Origin: Persicobacter diffluens
GTDB taxonomy: Bacteria > Bacteroidota > Bacteroidia > Cytophagales > Cyclobacteriaceae
Direction: 5' to 3'
Assembly: GCF_036244895.1 (NCBI RefSeq)
Contig: NZ_BQKE01000002.1
Span: 868,001 to 932,000 of the forward strand
Length of the DNA stretch: 64,000 bases
Of this stretch, positions 8,351 to 17,137 are shown one piece after another; position 1 is the stretch's first letter, and the number at the start of each line of letters is the position of its first letter. Position numbers and translations under genes: made by a program. The notes beneath the pieces were generated by a model that was given only the letters and a program-made list of their open reading frames with translations, made no database searches and had not been told where the DNA came from.

Positions 8351-9268
8351 ATGAAAAAATTTTTCTTACTCTTAAGCGTGTGGATCCTGCATGTTCAATT
8401 TCTTATGGCACAACCTCAGGTCCAAAGCGGTCAACTAGAATCTCTTGGGATTTTTAAATCGAATTTTGTGCAAGACCGTCAGGTGGATGTATGGTTACCG
8501 AATGGTTATTCCAGTGAGCAAAAATATCAGGTACTCTATATGCACGACGGACAAATGCTTTGGGATGCCAATACTACCTGGAACAAACAGGAATGGGAGG
8601 TGGATGAAAATATGGGGAAATTACTTGAAGACAAAAAAGTTCCACCATGCATTATTGTTGGCGTTCATAATGTAGAGGCCATTCGCCATGCGGATTATTT
8701 CCCCGAAAAACCATTTAAAAGCCTAAAGAAAGCCAGCCAGGATTCGATTTATGCCCTGAAGCGCGGAACTGAGCCCCTTTTTGGAGGGATTCAAATCGAT
8801 TCGGATGATTATTTAAAATTTCTGGTAAAAGAATTGAAACCCTATATTGACACCCATTATGCTGTTTATACAGATCGGTCGCACACCTTTGTGGCTGGTT
8901 CTTCTATGGGGGGCTTAATTTCCATGTATGCCATCTGTGAATACCCGGAAATTTTCGGAGCCGCAGCCTGTATTTCCACCCATTGGCCAGGGATTTTTTC
9001 CAATGAAAACAATCCGGTACCTCAAGCTTTCTTCAATTATTTGGAAAAGCACTTACCGGATCCAGCCACCCACAAGATTTATTTTGATTACGGCACGGCA
9101 ACATTGGATGCCTTATATGAAGTACACCAATTAAAGGTGGATGAAATTATGAGGACCAAAGGTTATACCGCTGAAAATTGGGAAACGAGAAAATTTGAAG
9201 GGGAAAACCATTCGGAAGACAGCTGGAAAAAGAGACTGGCTATTCCATTTACCTTTATCATGAATTAA
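8351..9268 (+). CDS. Secreted esterase, alpha/beta hydrolase (Esterase D / enterochelin-esterase-like)
   Basis: Probable carboxyl-ester hydrolase of 305 residues, exported. The ATG at 8351 is chosen because it opens a clear signal peptide (MKKFFLLLSVWILHVQFLMA, cut before Q); the frame also runs 63 bp upstream from a TTG but without a better start. Family marks are VLYMHDGQMLWD near residue 45, the nucleophile elbow GSSMGG (Ser about 185), and a late His in EGENHSE. Bacteroidota use such esterases to remove acyl groups from glycans or to cleave siderophores; the substrate cannot be told here. A terminator follows directly. Confidence 0.87.
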   Translation: MKKFFLLLSVWILHVQFLMAQPQVQSGQLESLGIFKSNFVQDRQVDVWLPNGYSSEQKYQVLYMHDGQMLWDANTTWNKQEWEVDENMGKLLEDKKVPPCIIVGVHNVEAIRHADYFPEKPFKSLKKASQDSIYALKRGTEPLFGGIQIDSDDYLKFLVKELKPYIDTHYAVYTDRSHTFVAGSSMGGLISMYAICEYPEIFGAAACISTHWPGIFSNENNPVPQAFFNYLEKHLPDPATHKIYFDYGTATLDALYEVHQLKVDEIMRTKGYTAENWETRKFEGENHSEDSWKKRLAIPFTFIMN

Positions 9269-9286
9269 AAAAAGAGAGATATACTG

Positions 9287-9313
9287 AAAAGGAGGCGGGG
9301 GGCTCCTTTTTTT
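9287..9313 (+). terminator. Terminator of the esterase gene
   Basis: AAAAGGAG and CTCCTTTT pair around a GC-rich loop and run into seven T, about 20 bp after the stop. Confidence 0.75.
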
Positions 9314-9411
9314 ATTTCCGCGCCTTCCACCAAATTATGGTTAGCTCATGGTCTTATGCATAAAAAATAAGTCCGGTCATTCGATGCATTTTATTTAAAA
9401 TTTAAGCGTGC

Positions 9412-9790
9412 CGTTTTCATTTTTTCTTGATAAAAAACGAAACAAAAAATCAAGGCTGTGATCAATACTGGCGGACCACGGAACTGCTGACGGAATCCAT
9501 CAAGGCCTTATTTGAATAATGAGGTGAACGGAATATAATGTATTGGAAATAAGGCGGTGATGCCTTCTGCTCGCCAGCAGAATCCATGGCTTTCCGCCCA
9601 TTGATCAAGGCTGGCTTGTTGTGATGGAGGGAGCTGAAGTGCTTTTTTAATTGACGAAAAATAGCTTTGTTTTGGATGGAGGCGTCTAGATGCATTCGAG
9701 AAAATTCGGGCCATTCGTGGCTAAAAAAATCATTCGAGAAAATTGGTGCAATTTGTGGTTAAAAATACCCGAAACACACCAAAAAAATGC
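9412..9790 (+). repeat. Repeat C, copy 1
   Basis: Starts TTTTCATTTTTTCTTGATAA. TGATCAATACTGGCGG near the start and the complement of CCGCCCATTGATCA near 9600 pair, so the first 210 bp form a large imperfect palindrome. The tail (9691-9768) holds two 38-bp units beginning CATTCGAGAAAATT. Short open frames across it are shared by all copies and ignore the palindrome, so I read it as non-coding. Copy 2 at 11210 is about 85-90 percent alike by eye. Confidence 0.8.
9693..9768. repeat. Two tandem 38-bp units, CATTCGAGAAAATT type
   Basis: CATTCGAGAAAATT recurs at 9693 and 9731, each followed by TTCGTGG/TTTGTGG and GGCTAAAA/GGTTAAAA. Similar units end repeat C copy 2 (11461-11535). Confidence 0.7.
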
Positions 9791-9864
9791 TCCACTGGTC
9801 TTAGCGTCCTCGCTAAGACACAATACCGCATGAGCGTCCGCTCATAAATCCACTGCACTTTGTT

Positions 9865-9873
9865 CTCACCCCC
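9865..9873. repeat. Target-site duplication of the IS4-family element (left)
   Basis: CTCACCCCC precedes the left end and recurs at 11091-11099 after the right end. A tenth C is shared, so the exact length is 9 or 10 bp, within the range usual for IS4. Confidence 0.85.
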
Positions 9874-11090
9874 CATACAGCTAGACATTTATTGATTTGG
9901 GGCAAATTTTCCGATCATGGCTTAAGAAGTGAATCAGGATATACTCGCCCCAATTTTCTATTCTGTAACCAGCTTCTGCGATGCATTCGACTCCTTTTCG
10001 AAAAACGGAAATGGATCTGTACCTTTTACCATTGGCATAAGTTTTCAGACGAACATTTTTGTACTTTTTTAACCCATGAGCTATGGATACCGAATATGCA
10101 AAAACGACAATAGCCATCATTAACCGGCATCTATCTGTTCCCTGAACATTCATTTTTTCAAGGTCAAAACCATTGGTCTTCAAATGTCTGAAACATGTCT
10201 CAATTTGCCATCGCTTCCGATAGTCCTCAGCCACTTTATATGCGTTTTTAGACAGGTTTGTCAAAAGGAAAATCACAGGTTCCTTTTCCGCATCTTCACT
10301 TTTCTTGATGACCATCCGGCAATTGTCTCCAGCTTCAAACTTCATTTTAGCGGACATCGTTTTACCTTTCACCTTACTATTGGTGACTTTTGAAATCATT
10401 TGCGCTTTCGTCATAGATTTTTTATCCCACTGATTCTTGAAGTTACATTCTTTTACCCGAAGCACATATTTAAAGCCGTTATCCTCAAGGTATTTGATGA
10501 ATTTCTGTCCTGCGTATTCACGATCAGCCAAGAGAATTTTGCCTTCAAGATTGAATAACTTTGACGCCTCTTCAAGCAACTGAATTCTTTCTTCCTGATT
10601 ACTGATGCCCTTCTTTTCCAGATTCATGAAATAGATCGGCACCGCTACTCCATTATACAAAATGGCCAAGGTCATGAAATGAAAAGTGCGATCCCCTTGC
10701 TTCCAACTGGTGCCATCCACCATCAAAAAATCCCCACCTTTGTGCATATGCATGGCGGATAATTGCAATAGATCTCTCCATAAATGGGTATCAGAATATT
10801 CCGTAAATATCCGGGTTAAGCGTTTGTAATGACCAAAGGCGGAAGTACTCTGATTTTCTAAAATACTACCTATGCAATCTTTCACTTTATTAAGACACAC
10901 GGTTCCTTTTTGGATGATGCCTAAACTTAAAGCGAGTACATTTTTCCAGCAAGCTTTGCCCCATTTTGGAAATTGTTGCGTAAGTTTGTCGTGAAGCGAA
11001 TCGAACATAGATCTTTGTTGGCGTTGGAACCCAAAGTTACTATTGTTGATTCGCTTTTTACGTTTTTAGGCAAAAATGTCTAGCTGTATG
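9874..11090 (-). mobile_element. Complete IS4-family insertion sequence, about 1217 bp
   Basis: Perfect 17-bp inverted ends CATACAGCTAGACATTT (9874-9890, and its complement at 11074-11090) with a 9-10 bp target duplication CTCACCCCC(C). It contains one intact transposase whose TAG stop lies inside the left inverted repeat. Two copies of repeat C flank it at 9412 and 11210. Confidence 0.93.
9881..11008 (-). CDS. IS4-family transposase
   Basis: DDE transposase of 375 residues. Seen in order: FLMVDGTSWKQGDRTFHFMT (first Asp), GKILLADREYAGQKFIKYLE (second Asp in ADREY), and the IS4 signature YRKRWQIETCFRHLKTNGFD, which holds the catalytic Glu (Y-2-R-3-E-6-K motif). No frameshift or stop. The start ATG at 11008 lies 66 bp inside the right end. 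Confidence 0.95.
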   Translation of the reverse strand: MFDSLHDKLTQQFPKWGKACWKNVLALSLGIIQKGTVCLNKVKDCIGSILENQSTSAFGHYKRLTRIFTEYSDTHLWRDLLQLSAMHMHKGGDFLMVDGTSWKQGDRTFHFMTLAILYNGVAVPIYFMNLEKKGISNQEERIQLLEEASKLFNLEGKILLADREYAGQKFIKYLEDNGFKYVLRVKECNFKNQWDKKSMTKAQMISKVTNSKVKGKTMSAKMKFEAGDNCRMVIKKSEDAEKEPVIFLLTNLSKNAYKVAEDYRKRWQIETCFRHLKTNGFDLEKMNVQGTDRCRLMMAIVVFAYSVSIAHGLKKYKNVRLKTYANGKRYRSISVFRKGVECIAEAGYRIENWGEYILIHFLSHDRKICPKSINV

Positions 11091-11209
11091 CTCACCCCCC
11101 TAATCTTTTGGTATTCATTTCTGAATTTTTTAATGGATGATTATTACCAGATATAATCAAAATATTTATTAGTAAGGGTTTGGGATTGAAGGGTTTCTTC
11201 TTTTACTTC

Positions 11210-11535
11210 AAAATGCAACGCTTTCTATTTTCATTTTTTCTTGATAAAAAACGAAACAAAAAAATCAAGGCTGTGATCAATACTGGCGGACCATGGAACC
11301 TGCTGTCGGAATCCATCAAGGCCTTATTTGAAAAATGAGGTGAACTGAATATAATGTATTGGAAATAAGGCGGTGATGCCTTCTGCTCGCCAGCAGAACC
11401 CGTGGCTTTCCGCCATTGATCAAGGCCGGCTTGTTGTGATGGAGGGAGGCGTCTAGATGCATTCGTGAAAATTCGGACCATTCGTGGCTAAAATAACCAT
11501 TCGAGAAAATTTGCGAAATTTGTGGGCAAAAATAC
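11210..11535 (+). repeat. Repeat C, copy 2
   Basis: Matches copy 1 from TTTTCATTTTTTCTTGATAA through the palindrome to the CATTCG(A/T)GAAAATT tandem units. It lacks about 55 bp of copy 1 (the GCTGAAGTGCTTTTTT part). A further shared stretch (AATACCCGAAACACACC) lies at 9766 and 11674, so the duplicated segment may extend to about 11700. Confidence 0.8.
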
Positions 11536-11907
11536 TCCGCATCATCCCTAGCAACTACAAAAATAGTAAAGCATCGCCTATCGTTTTAATATTTAGACAC
11601 CACAGCAGATTACATCTGCACTATGCAACCATAAAATAACCAATAAAAATTGGTCAAATCTGTGTCAAAAAAATACCCGAAACACACCAAAAAAATGTTC
11701 GTTAAATTTCGACACTCCGTGCTCCATCATTCGGCTATATCCTCATTTGAGAGTAGATCTTTCCTATTATTTTTTCACCTATCGCTTAAAAAGGCAGCCG
11801 TATTAGTCGCCACAATAGAAAGAAAAGAGGAGCATTCCGCTCTACAAGCGCCTAAAACTCTTGAAAGTCCAAGTATTTATCCGTAAAATGAATATAAATC
11901 TTCACAT

Positions 11908-13218
11908 ATGCACCGACTCCAAGACCTATTTTTTAAACAGGAAGACAATAGTCCGCTAATCCTATTTCGCATCCTATTTGGCTTTTTAATGGCACTGGAA
12001 TCCTTTGGTGCTATTGCCACAGGATGGGTGAAAAACAATTTTGTGGACACACAAATGAACTTTCATTTTATAGGCTTTGATTTCCTGCAGGCTTTAAGCG
12101 GCACGCATATGTATTACCATTTCCTATTGATGGGTTGCCTGGCCATAATGGTCATGCTGGGATTATGGTACCGGGCTGCTGCCACGGGTTTAGCCCTCTT
12201 TTGGACTTGTGCTTATTTGCTACAAAAAACATCCTATAATAATCACTATTACCTGGCCATGCTTTTGTGTTGGGTAATGATTTTTCTGCCAGCAGAAGAT
12301 GATTACTCCCTGGATGCAATCCGAAAAAAAACAAGAAAAACACACGTGCCTCAGGGGATCCGATGGTTTTTCATGCTGCAATTGTTGATTGTTTTCTCCT
12401 TTGGCAGCATTGCCAAATTATACCCCGGCTGGTACCATGGAGATTTCATTGCGCTAGCCTTTAACCATCGTAAACATTTCCCCATTATCGGTCCGCTCTT
12501 AGGGAACCACCAATTCCAGATGTTCATCACCTACAGTGGCATACTCTTCGACGGGCTGATCATCCCGATGTTATGGTGGAAGAAAACGCGAAAAATAGCT
12601 TTCATAGGCCTTTTGGCTTTCAACCTTTTTAATTCTGTGGTTTTTCATATTGGCATATTCCCCTATATGGTCATTGGCATTACGGTCTTTTTCTTTGAGC
12701 CGGAGGTCATTCAACGCCTATTTTTCCCAAAAAAGTACCAGCGCTATGCCCGTGAAATTCCAAGGATTCTCCCAAAATTTACTTTACCTCTTTTTGTGTT
12801 GTATTTTCTAATTCAACTCGGTCTGCCGCTGCGCCATCATTTCATCCCGGGGGATGTCACCTGGCGGGAAGAGGGGCATCGCCTAAGCTGGCGAATGATG
12901 CTGCGCTCTAAAGCCGGGCAACTCAAACTCAAAGTGGTGGATCCGAAAAGTGCAAAGACATTTCCCATCCGGCATAGCGATTACCTCAGCCCCAAACAGG
13001 CCCGAAAGGTGACCTATCAACCGGATTTTATCTGGCAGTACGTTCAATTTCTAAAGCAAGATTTTGCGGCTAAAGGCTACCCTGACGTGGAGATATATGC
13101 GGTAAGATCGAAAGTATGGCTCAATAAGGAAGCGCCTCGACCGCTGATCGATTCCACCGTGAATTTAGCAGAAGTGAAATGGAATTATTGGGGACGGAAT
13201 GAATGGGTGTTGGATTAA
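11908..13218 (+). CDS. HTTM-domain membrane protein (vitamin K-dependent gamma-carboxylase family)
   Basis: Integral membrane protein of 436 residues in the horizontally transferred transmembrane (HTTM) / gamma-carboxylase family. At least seven hydrophobic segments are visible between residues 15 and 305 (for example LILFRILFGFLMALESFGAI, FLLMGCLAIMVMLGLWY, GIRWFFMLQLLIVFSFGSIA). The family motif TSYNNHYYL is at about 107-115 and the YPGWYHGD and FNxxNxxVFHIGIFPYM regions are present. A C-terminal soluble part of 130 residues (about 306-436) has YPDVEIYAVRSKVWLNKEAP and PRPLIDS, as in full-length bacterial members. In animals the family carboxylates glutamate; in bacteria the role is unknown. 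It stands alone with no recognised substrate protein nearby. Confidence 0.87.
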   Translation: MHRLQDLFFKQEDNSPLILFRILFGFLMALESFGAIATGWVKNNFVDTQMNFHFIGFDFLQALSGTHMYYHFLLMGCLAIMVMLGLWYRAAATGLALFWTCAYLLQKTSYNNHYYLAMLLCWVMIFLPAEDDYSLDAIRKKTRKTHVPQGIRWFFMLQLLIVFSFGSIAKLYPGWYHGDFIALAFNHRKHFPIIGPLLGNHQFQMFITYSGILFDGLIIPMLWWKKTRKIAFIGLLAFNLFNSVVFHIGIFPYMVIGITVFFFEPEVIQRLFFPKKYQRYAREIPRILPKFTLPLFVLYFLIQLGLPLRHHFIPGDVTWREEGHRLSWRMMLRSKAGQLKLKVVDPKSAKTFPIRHSDYLSPKQARKVTYQPDFIWQYVQFLKQDFAAKGYPDVEIYAVRSKVWLNKEAPRPLIDSTVNLAEVKWNYWGRNEWVLD

Positions 13219-13478
13219 GCCAAATTACAAATCAGGGGTAGCAGGAGCGTCTTGCAAGGCACACCATCCGGCTTAGGTATGTTTATATAATCTGGCGAAA
13301 CATCATTGGGGATAAAGAGCTTTAAAACCTTCACTACAAGCTAAAAATAGAAAATTGGATAAATTTCCAACCAAGCGCTTTAATTCGACAGATTTTTCGT
13401 AAAATTAAGTACCCAATGAGGAGTTTTCTCCATTCCGCTTGATCGTTTGCCTACCCTTTAAATTTAATCAGGCTTTCT

Positions 13479-14399
13479 ATGAAAAAGCAATCCCTTATTA
13501 TTCTTGGGGCTATCGTCGCCCTGCTTTGTTTTTGGATCATTTCCACCTTTATCAATACTGCTTTCAACTTCCATCAGGTCAATCCGATTTTGTCGACTCT
13601 TTATTTGATATTGATGGGATTGCTCTTGTTTTTTGCGATAATCTGGCCCATTAGTAAGGTGCTCCAACGCCCGGTCGTTCATCGAAAAGGATTATTGCAT
13701 CTGGATGAGGAAGTGAATTATTCCAAAGTCAGTCGCCAGCTAATAAAATCCGGAAGACTAAGCGATGCAGAAGAACTCTCCATTTTCGAAGCCCAAAAAG
13801 AAGGTAATACAGCGCTGGCTCATTGTATTAAAAATATTTTCCAAAAGCGCTACCAGCAGATGCATGTGATGATCATCGAAAAATCGGCCATGGTTTGCCT
13901 GCTAACTGGTGCCTCAAGCAAAAGCCATATCGATTTTTTGGGTTCCTTGGGCATCAATTTACATTTAATCTCCAGTCTGATTCAGCATTGTGGCTACCGC
14001 CCCACCCTGTGGCAATTGATCCGAATTTACGGAGACATCGCCATCACCGCCCTTTTTGCCTACAGCCTGGAGGAATTAATGGATGAAATCGGGGAAGCAT
14101 TAGGTGAGACTGCCGGCGGATGGTTCAGCGGCGTGCCACTATTAGGGAGATTTGTGGGATCGGTCTCCAATGGAGCGATTAATGCCTTACTCACGCTCCG
14201 CATTGGTTATGTATGTCGGCATTACTTATTCCACCAGGAAGAAAAAGCCCGACCCAAAACCGTGCGATTGGCCGCCCGGAAATTTGGAAGAAGTCATATT
14301 AAAGAGGTTATGGGAGCCATCACCAAAATGGCCAAAGCCAAGGTAAGCCCAAAGGCGAAATCAGAAAAAGCAGATAAATCCGCTGATTTAGCTTCTTAA
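13479..14399 (+). CDS. DUF697/YcjF-type membrane protein
   Basis: Membrane protein of 306 residues of unknown function. Two N-terminal transmembrane helices (about 7-27, 38-58) are followed by a soluble segment (60-135) and then the DUF697-like region at about 140-250. Its marks are LTGASSKSHIDFLGSLGINL, HLISSLIQHCGYRP and GDIAITALFAYSLEELMDE, then GIAINALL-type LLGRFVGSVSNGAINALLTL with RIG. The tail is Lys/Ala-rich (MAKAKVSPKAKSEKADKSAD). The start ATG at 13479 fits the first helix. The TAA stop (14397-14399) is directly followed by a copy of repeat A. Family assignment is by pattern; function is open. Confidence 0.75.
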   Translation: MKKQSLIILGAIVALLCFWIISTFINTAFNFHQVNPILSTLYLILMGLLLFFAIIWPISKVLQRPVVHRKGLLHLDEEVNYSKVSRQLIKSGRLSDAEELSIFEAQKEGNTALAHCIKNIFQKRYQQMHVMIIEKSAMVCLLTGASSKSHIDFLGSLGINLHLISSLIQHCGYRPTLWQLIRIYGDIAITALFAYSLEELMDEIGEALGETAGGWFSGVPLLGRFVGSVSNGAINALLTLRIGYVCRHYLFHQEEKARPKTVRLAARKFGRSHIKEVMGAITKMAKAKVSPKAKSEKADKSADLAS

Positions 14400-14559
14400 A
14401 AACTTGAATAATCACACACTAACCGGCCGGAAATTCGAAATACCGGAAGCGAATTTGAATAACTCCTCAACAATAGCGGTGCTATTTTCTCAAAATAATC
14501 GGTTATCACTTCTGCAATAATTAAATTTTCGCTGCGAATTTTGGCTTATGAACACGTTC
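14400..14559 (+). repeat. Repeat A, copy abutting the DUF697 stop codon
   Basis: Begins on the base after the TAA stop (14397-14399). The 5' end has drifted (AAACTTGAATAATC where intact copies have GAGCATGTTTAAAAGC). The core is well kept: GGAAGCGAATTTGAATAA, CAATAGCGGTGCTATTTTCT, TTTTCGCTGCGAATTTTGGC, ending AACACGTTC. Confidence 0.85.
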
Positions 14560-14647
14560 CTACTCCCAGCTTCATCGGCTTATTTTCATTTGTACATATC
14601 GCGGAGAGAGATCTTTTTTATAAATTAGCCTCACCGAATTAAAAAAT

Positions 14648-15169
14648 ATGCCTGTGTCATCTTTTACTACCGATCGACTGCACTTACAACCCACCAGTAC
14701 TCAGGACGCTGAACTTCTCCTATCCATCCTCAATGCCCCGAAATTCATTGAATTTGTAGGAGACAAAAAAGTCCGGAGTCATCAGGAAGCGGTGCATTAT
14801 ATCAATAATAATATCCTGCCACAACTTGAGATTTTTGGATTTGGTGCCTATACAGTTTCTCTTCGGGAAAATGGCCAGAAAATTGGGGTGTGCGGTTTAT
14901 ACAATCGGAAAGAACTCGCTGGTATTGATATCGGTTATGCTTTTATTCCGCAATTTGAGGGTAAGGGTTATGCTTTTGAAGCCGCGCAATGCATGCAGCG
15001 TGCCGCATTTGAACAATTCAAGCTGGAAGAACTACTGGCCATTACCTCACCGAAAAATATCGCTTCCCAGTCACTTCTTCTCAAATTAGGATTTCAAAAG
15101 GAGGGCACCACCAAACTAGCCGACGACGAGGAAACACTGATGCTATTCCGCTATAAAAAGAAGGAGTAG
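14648..15169 (+). CDS. GNAT-family N-acetyltransferase (RimJ/RimL type)
   Basis: Acetyl-CoA-dependent transferase of 173 residues, single-domain and cytoplasmic. Opening FTTDRLHLQPTSTQDAELLL is typical of the RimJ/RimL branch. IGVCGLYNRKELAGIDIGYA gives the central strands, and the acetyl-CoA loop is PQFEGKGYAFEAAQCMQRAA (Q/RxxGxG/A form). ITSPKNIASQSLLLKLGFQK is the usual C-terminal Asn-Ser-Leu helix with LGF. The acceptor is unknown; members acetylate ribosomal proteins, amino acids or antibiotics. It stands alone; no terminator was recognised. Confidence 0.9.
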   Translation: MPVSSFTTDRLHLQPTSTQDAELLLSILNAPKFIEFVGDKKVRSHQEAVHYINNNILPQLEIFGFGAYTVSLRENGQKIGVCGLYNRKELAGIDIGYAFIPQFEGKGYAFEAAQCMQRAAFEQFKLEELLAITSPKNIASQSLLLKLGFQKEGTTKLADDEETLMLFRYKKKE

Positions 15170-15360
15170 ACGGCTTTTCAGCCTGGATGCTATTCTTTAA
15201 AAAAAATTCGAGCAAGGATAGACATTGAAACCTGAGCGCTAACCTTTTTTTCCTAAGGCCGTAATTAGCCAGCCCCAAAATTGTATTCATGAGTGGCCTT
15301 TAGCCGCAATAAACACCTCCAATCTCACGTTTTAATTGTTGATATAAAGGACATTTAACA

Positions 15361-15515
15361 GATTTTATAATCCCCCGGATTTGGGTGAACTTGCTTTCTC
15401 CTCCTTTATTTGCTTCGTTGGGAAAAACTCAAAACCGGAAAAATCCCTTCGTTTTTCCTGCCATGCCACTAAACAAGGATTGATGCAGAAATAATCCGGC
15501 TTAGGAATGCCTGAT
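15361..15515 (-). repeat. Repeat B, partial copy
   Basis: Carries the half of repeat B with CTTGCTTTCTCCTCC, TTCGTTGGGAAAAACTC and TTTTTCCTGCCATGCCACTA, ending AATAATCCGGCTTAGG. The other half is unrecognisable. Confidence 0.7.
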
Positions 15516-15533
15516 TCTGGCTAAGGCACACTC

Positions 15534-15756
15534 TTAACCCGAATTATTCACCGCTAAATCCATCAACTAAGCATAAATAACTTTATATCAGCTTATTATA
15601 ATGTGTTTTCTTTAATTTACAATAGGCCAAAGTTGGGCAAGCTTGCTTTCTCCTCATTCAACTGTTTCGTTGGAAAAAACTCGAAATAGGAAAAATTCCT
15701 TCGTTTTTCCTGCCATGCCGCTAAACGAGGATTTAAGCATGAATATTCCGGGTTAA
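15534..15756 (-). repeat. Repeat B, full copy (223 bp)
   Basis: Ends are the inverted repeats TTAACCCGAATTATTCA and (slightly changed) GAATATTCCGGGTTAA. Between them lie the stem CCAAAGTTGGGC and the block TTTTTCCTGCCATGCCGCTA. This is the reference full-length copy. Confidence 0.85.
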
Positions 15757-15847
15757 AAGACGCCCTCAGGAGAAATTCAAAAACAGCGAGATTATGAACC
15801 GAAAAAAGCGGCCAGATAAAAGCCGCTCCTAAAAATAACCACATATT

Positions 15848-15878
15848 AAGAAAGGGCCACTCCAAGGAGCGGCCTCAA
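15848..15878 (-). terminator. Possible terminator after the lipoprotein gene
   Basis: On the minus strand GGCCGCTCCTTGGAGTGGCC forms a hairpin followed by CTTTCTT. The T run is weak and it lies about 110 bp after the stop. Confidence 0.4.
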
Positions 15879-15985
15879 CACTTACTTAAGTAAAAGGCAA
15901 TTATCCATTCTTCGCCTTATCTTTCGAGGATGTCATGCATCCTCCATTTCATTTTCATAGAGGAATATCCCCTTTTATTTTAGAC

Positions 15986-17113
15986 TTATTCTGAAACCAC
16001 TACGCCGTCTGAGTGCGCAAAGAAGGACATATCAAAAGTATGATCCGCTCCGTCCACTACTTTATAAGCATCGATTTTAATTATACCGTAATGATAATAG
16101 GCTACCTCTACAGGCTCTCCAGTTTCTTCCTCCTTCTCTGTCACCATTCTTAAGCTACGGTAAGCTAAAAGATCACCTGGCTTATCAAAATTTATAGAAG
16201 AAACACCAGCGTTCTCAAAGTCCAGGTCTTCCACTAAATACCGGTTCGCCATATCAAAATCACTTGACAAGCTTACAAAAAGAGTGTTTTCTCCTGCCTC
16301 AATGCCGCTTTGGGTATAAGCCACATCGTAAACATCCGTTGCTGTAACCAAACTTTTCGATAACAAATCATAGTAAGGTGTAGAGGCAACCATTTCCTGA
16401 CTACCCGCTTCACTAAAGGTCCATTTGCTAATGATGCTGGATGCTTCAGCTTCAGATGTTCCAAAATCATTGGATGCCGTAATATTTACGTGAACCGTAT
16501 CCCCAATTTGAGCAACCTGGCTACCTACAAAGCTTACTGACCAACCCAAAAAGTTCCCTTCTTTATCATAAGACTCTTCAATTTCCTCCTCCGGAATTAG
16601 TTCTAAATCATCACTATTGATGGCGCCCTTCAAAACATAATCAGCAGCGGTGAAATCCTCATTCACCAAATTGGAAGTAAAGAAAATCTCATATTTCTTA
16701 TCGTTAAAGGTAATTTCATCAACAGCAACTTCCGCCGCTTGACCGATGGCTACCATTGAATGCTTTACCACGAAAGAAGAACCATCTGCAGCGTAACATT
16801 TAAAATCTACCGCAATTGCATCCTTTACTTTCTCCAAACCGAAATCTCCATAGGTACCGGAATAACTTGCTTTACCATCTGCTATTGCCAATTCCTTTGT
16901 TGTTCCGCCGTAAACCATTTCTACCTTAGAAGGGGCGCCCTCAAGGTCAATGGAAATATTAACCGGATCCAACTCCGTCACTGTGTAAGCCGAAGCAACA
17001 TGAAAAGAATCTCCGGGAACTCCAAAATCATAGCTTTCCTCTGCATTATTACAAGAGAACAATACCATTCCAGACAGCGCCAAAACGGAAAGCTTTTTTA
17101 CTATATTATTCAT
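15986..17113 (-). CDS. Outer-membrane lipoprotein, third gene of SusC/SusD operon (SusE/F position)
   Basis: Lipoprotein of 375 residues. The start ATG at 17113 (MNNIVKKLSVLALSGMVLFS-C) is preferred over one 15 bp upstream because it gives a compact signal with lipobox LFSC. The rest is acidic and beta-rich, with Ig-like stretches (SAYTVTELDPVNISIDLEG; VHVNITASNDFGTSEAEAS). I recognise no named domain. It lies 24 bp after the SusD stop in the same direction, the position held by surface glycan-binding SusE/SusF-type lipoproteins, so a glycan-binding role is inferred from position only. Confidence 0.72.
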   Translation of the reverse strand: MNNIVKKLSVLALSGMVLFSCNNAEESYDFGVPGDSFHVASAYTVTELDPVNISIDLEGAPSKVEMVYGGTTKELAIADGKASYSGTYGDFGLEKVKDAIAVDFKCYAADGSSFVVKHSMVAIGQAAEVAVDEITFNDKKYEIFFTSNLVNEDFTAADYVLKGAINSDDLELIPEEEIEESYDKEGNFLGWSVSFVGSQVAQIGDTVHVNITASNDFGTSEAEASSIISKWTFSEAGSQEMVASTPYYDLLSKSLVTATDVYDVAYTQSGIEAGENTLFVSLSSDFDMANRYLVEDLDFENAGVSSINFDKPGDLLAYRSLRMVTEKEEETGEPVEVAYYHYGIIKIDAYKVVDGADHTFDMSFFAHSDGVVVSE

Positions 17114-17137
17114 AATAATAAAAATCAAATATTAAAC

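Noticed and set aside
9462..9714. Minus-strand frames of 77 and 68 codons
   Set aside because: They lie wholly in repeat C and change frame between copies while the palindrome is kept.
11203..11481. Minus-strand frame of 92 codons
   Set aside because: Same as above, in repeat C copy 2.
11650..11886. Plus-strand frame of 78 codons upstream of the HTTM gene
   Set aside because: Starts inside sequence shared with the C-repeat tail, has no recognisable domain and no start signals.
14400..14560. A repeats as tRNA or ribosomal RNA fragments
   Set aside because: No cloverleaf, no T-loop motif; the fold is one long hairpin.
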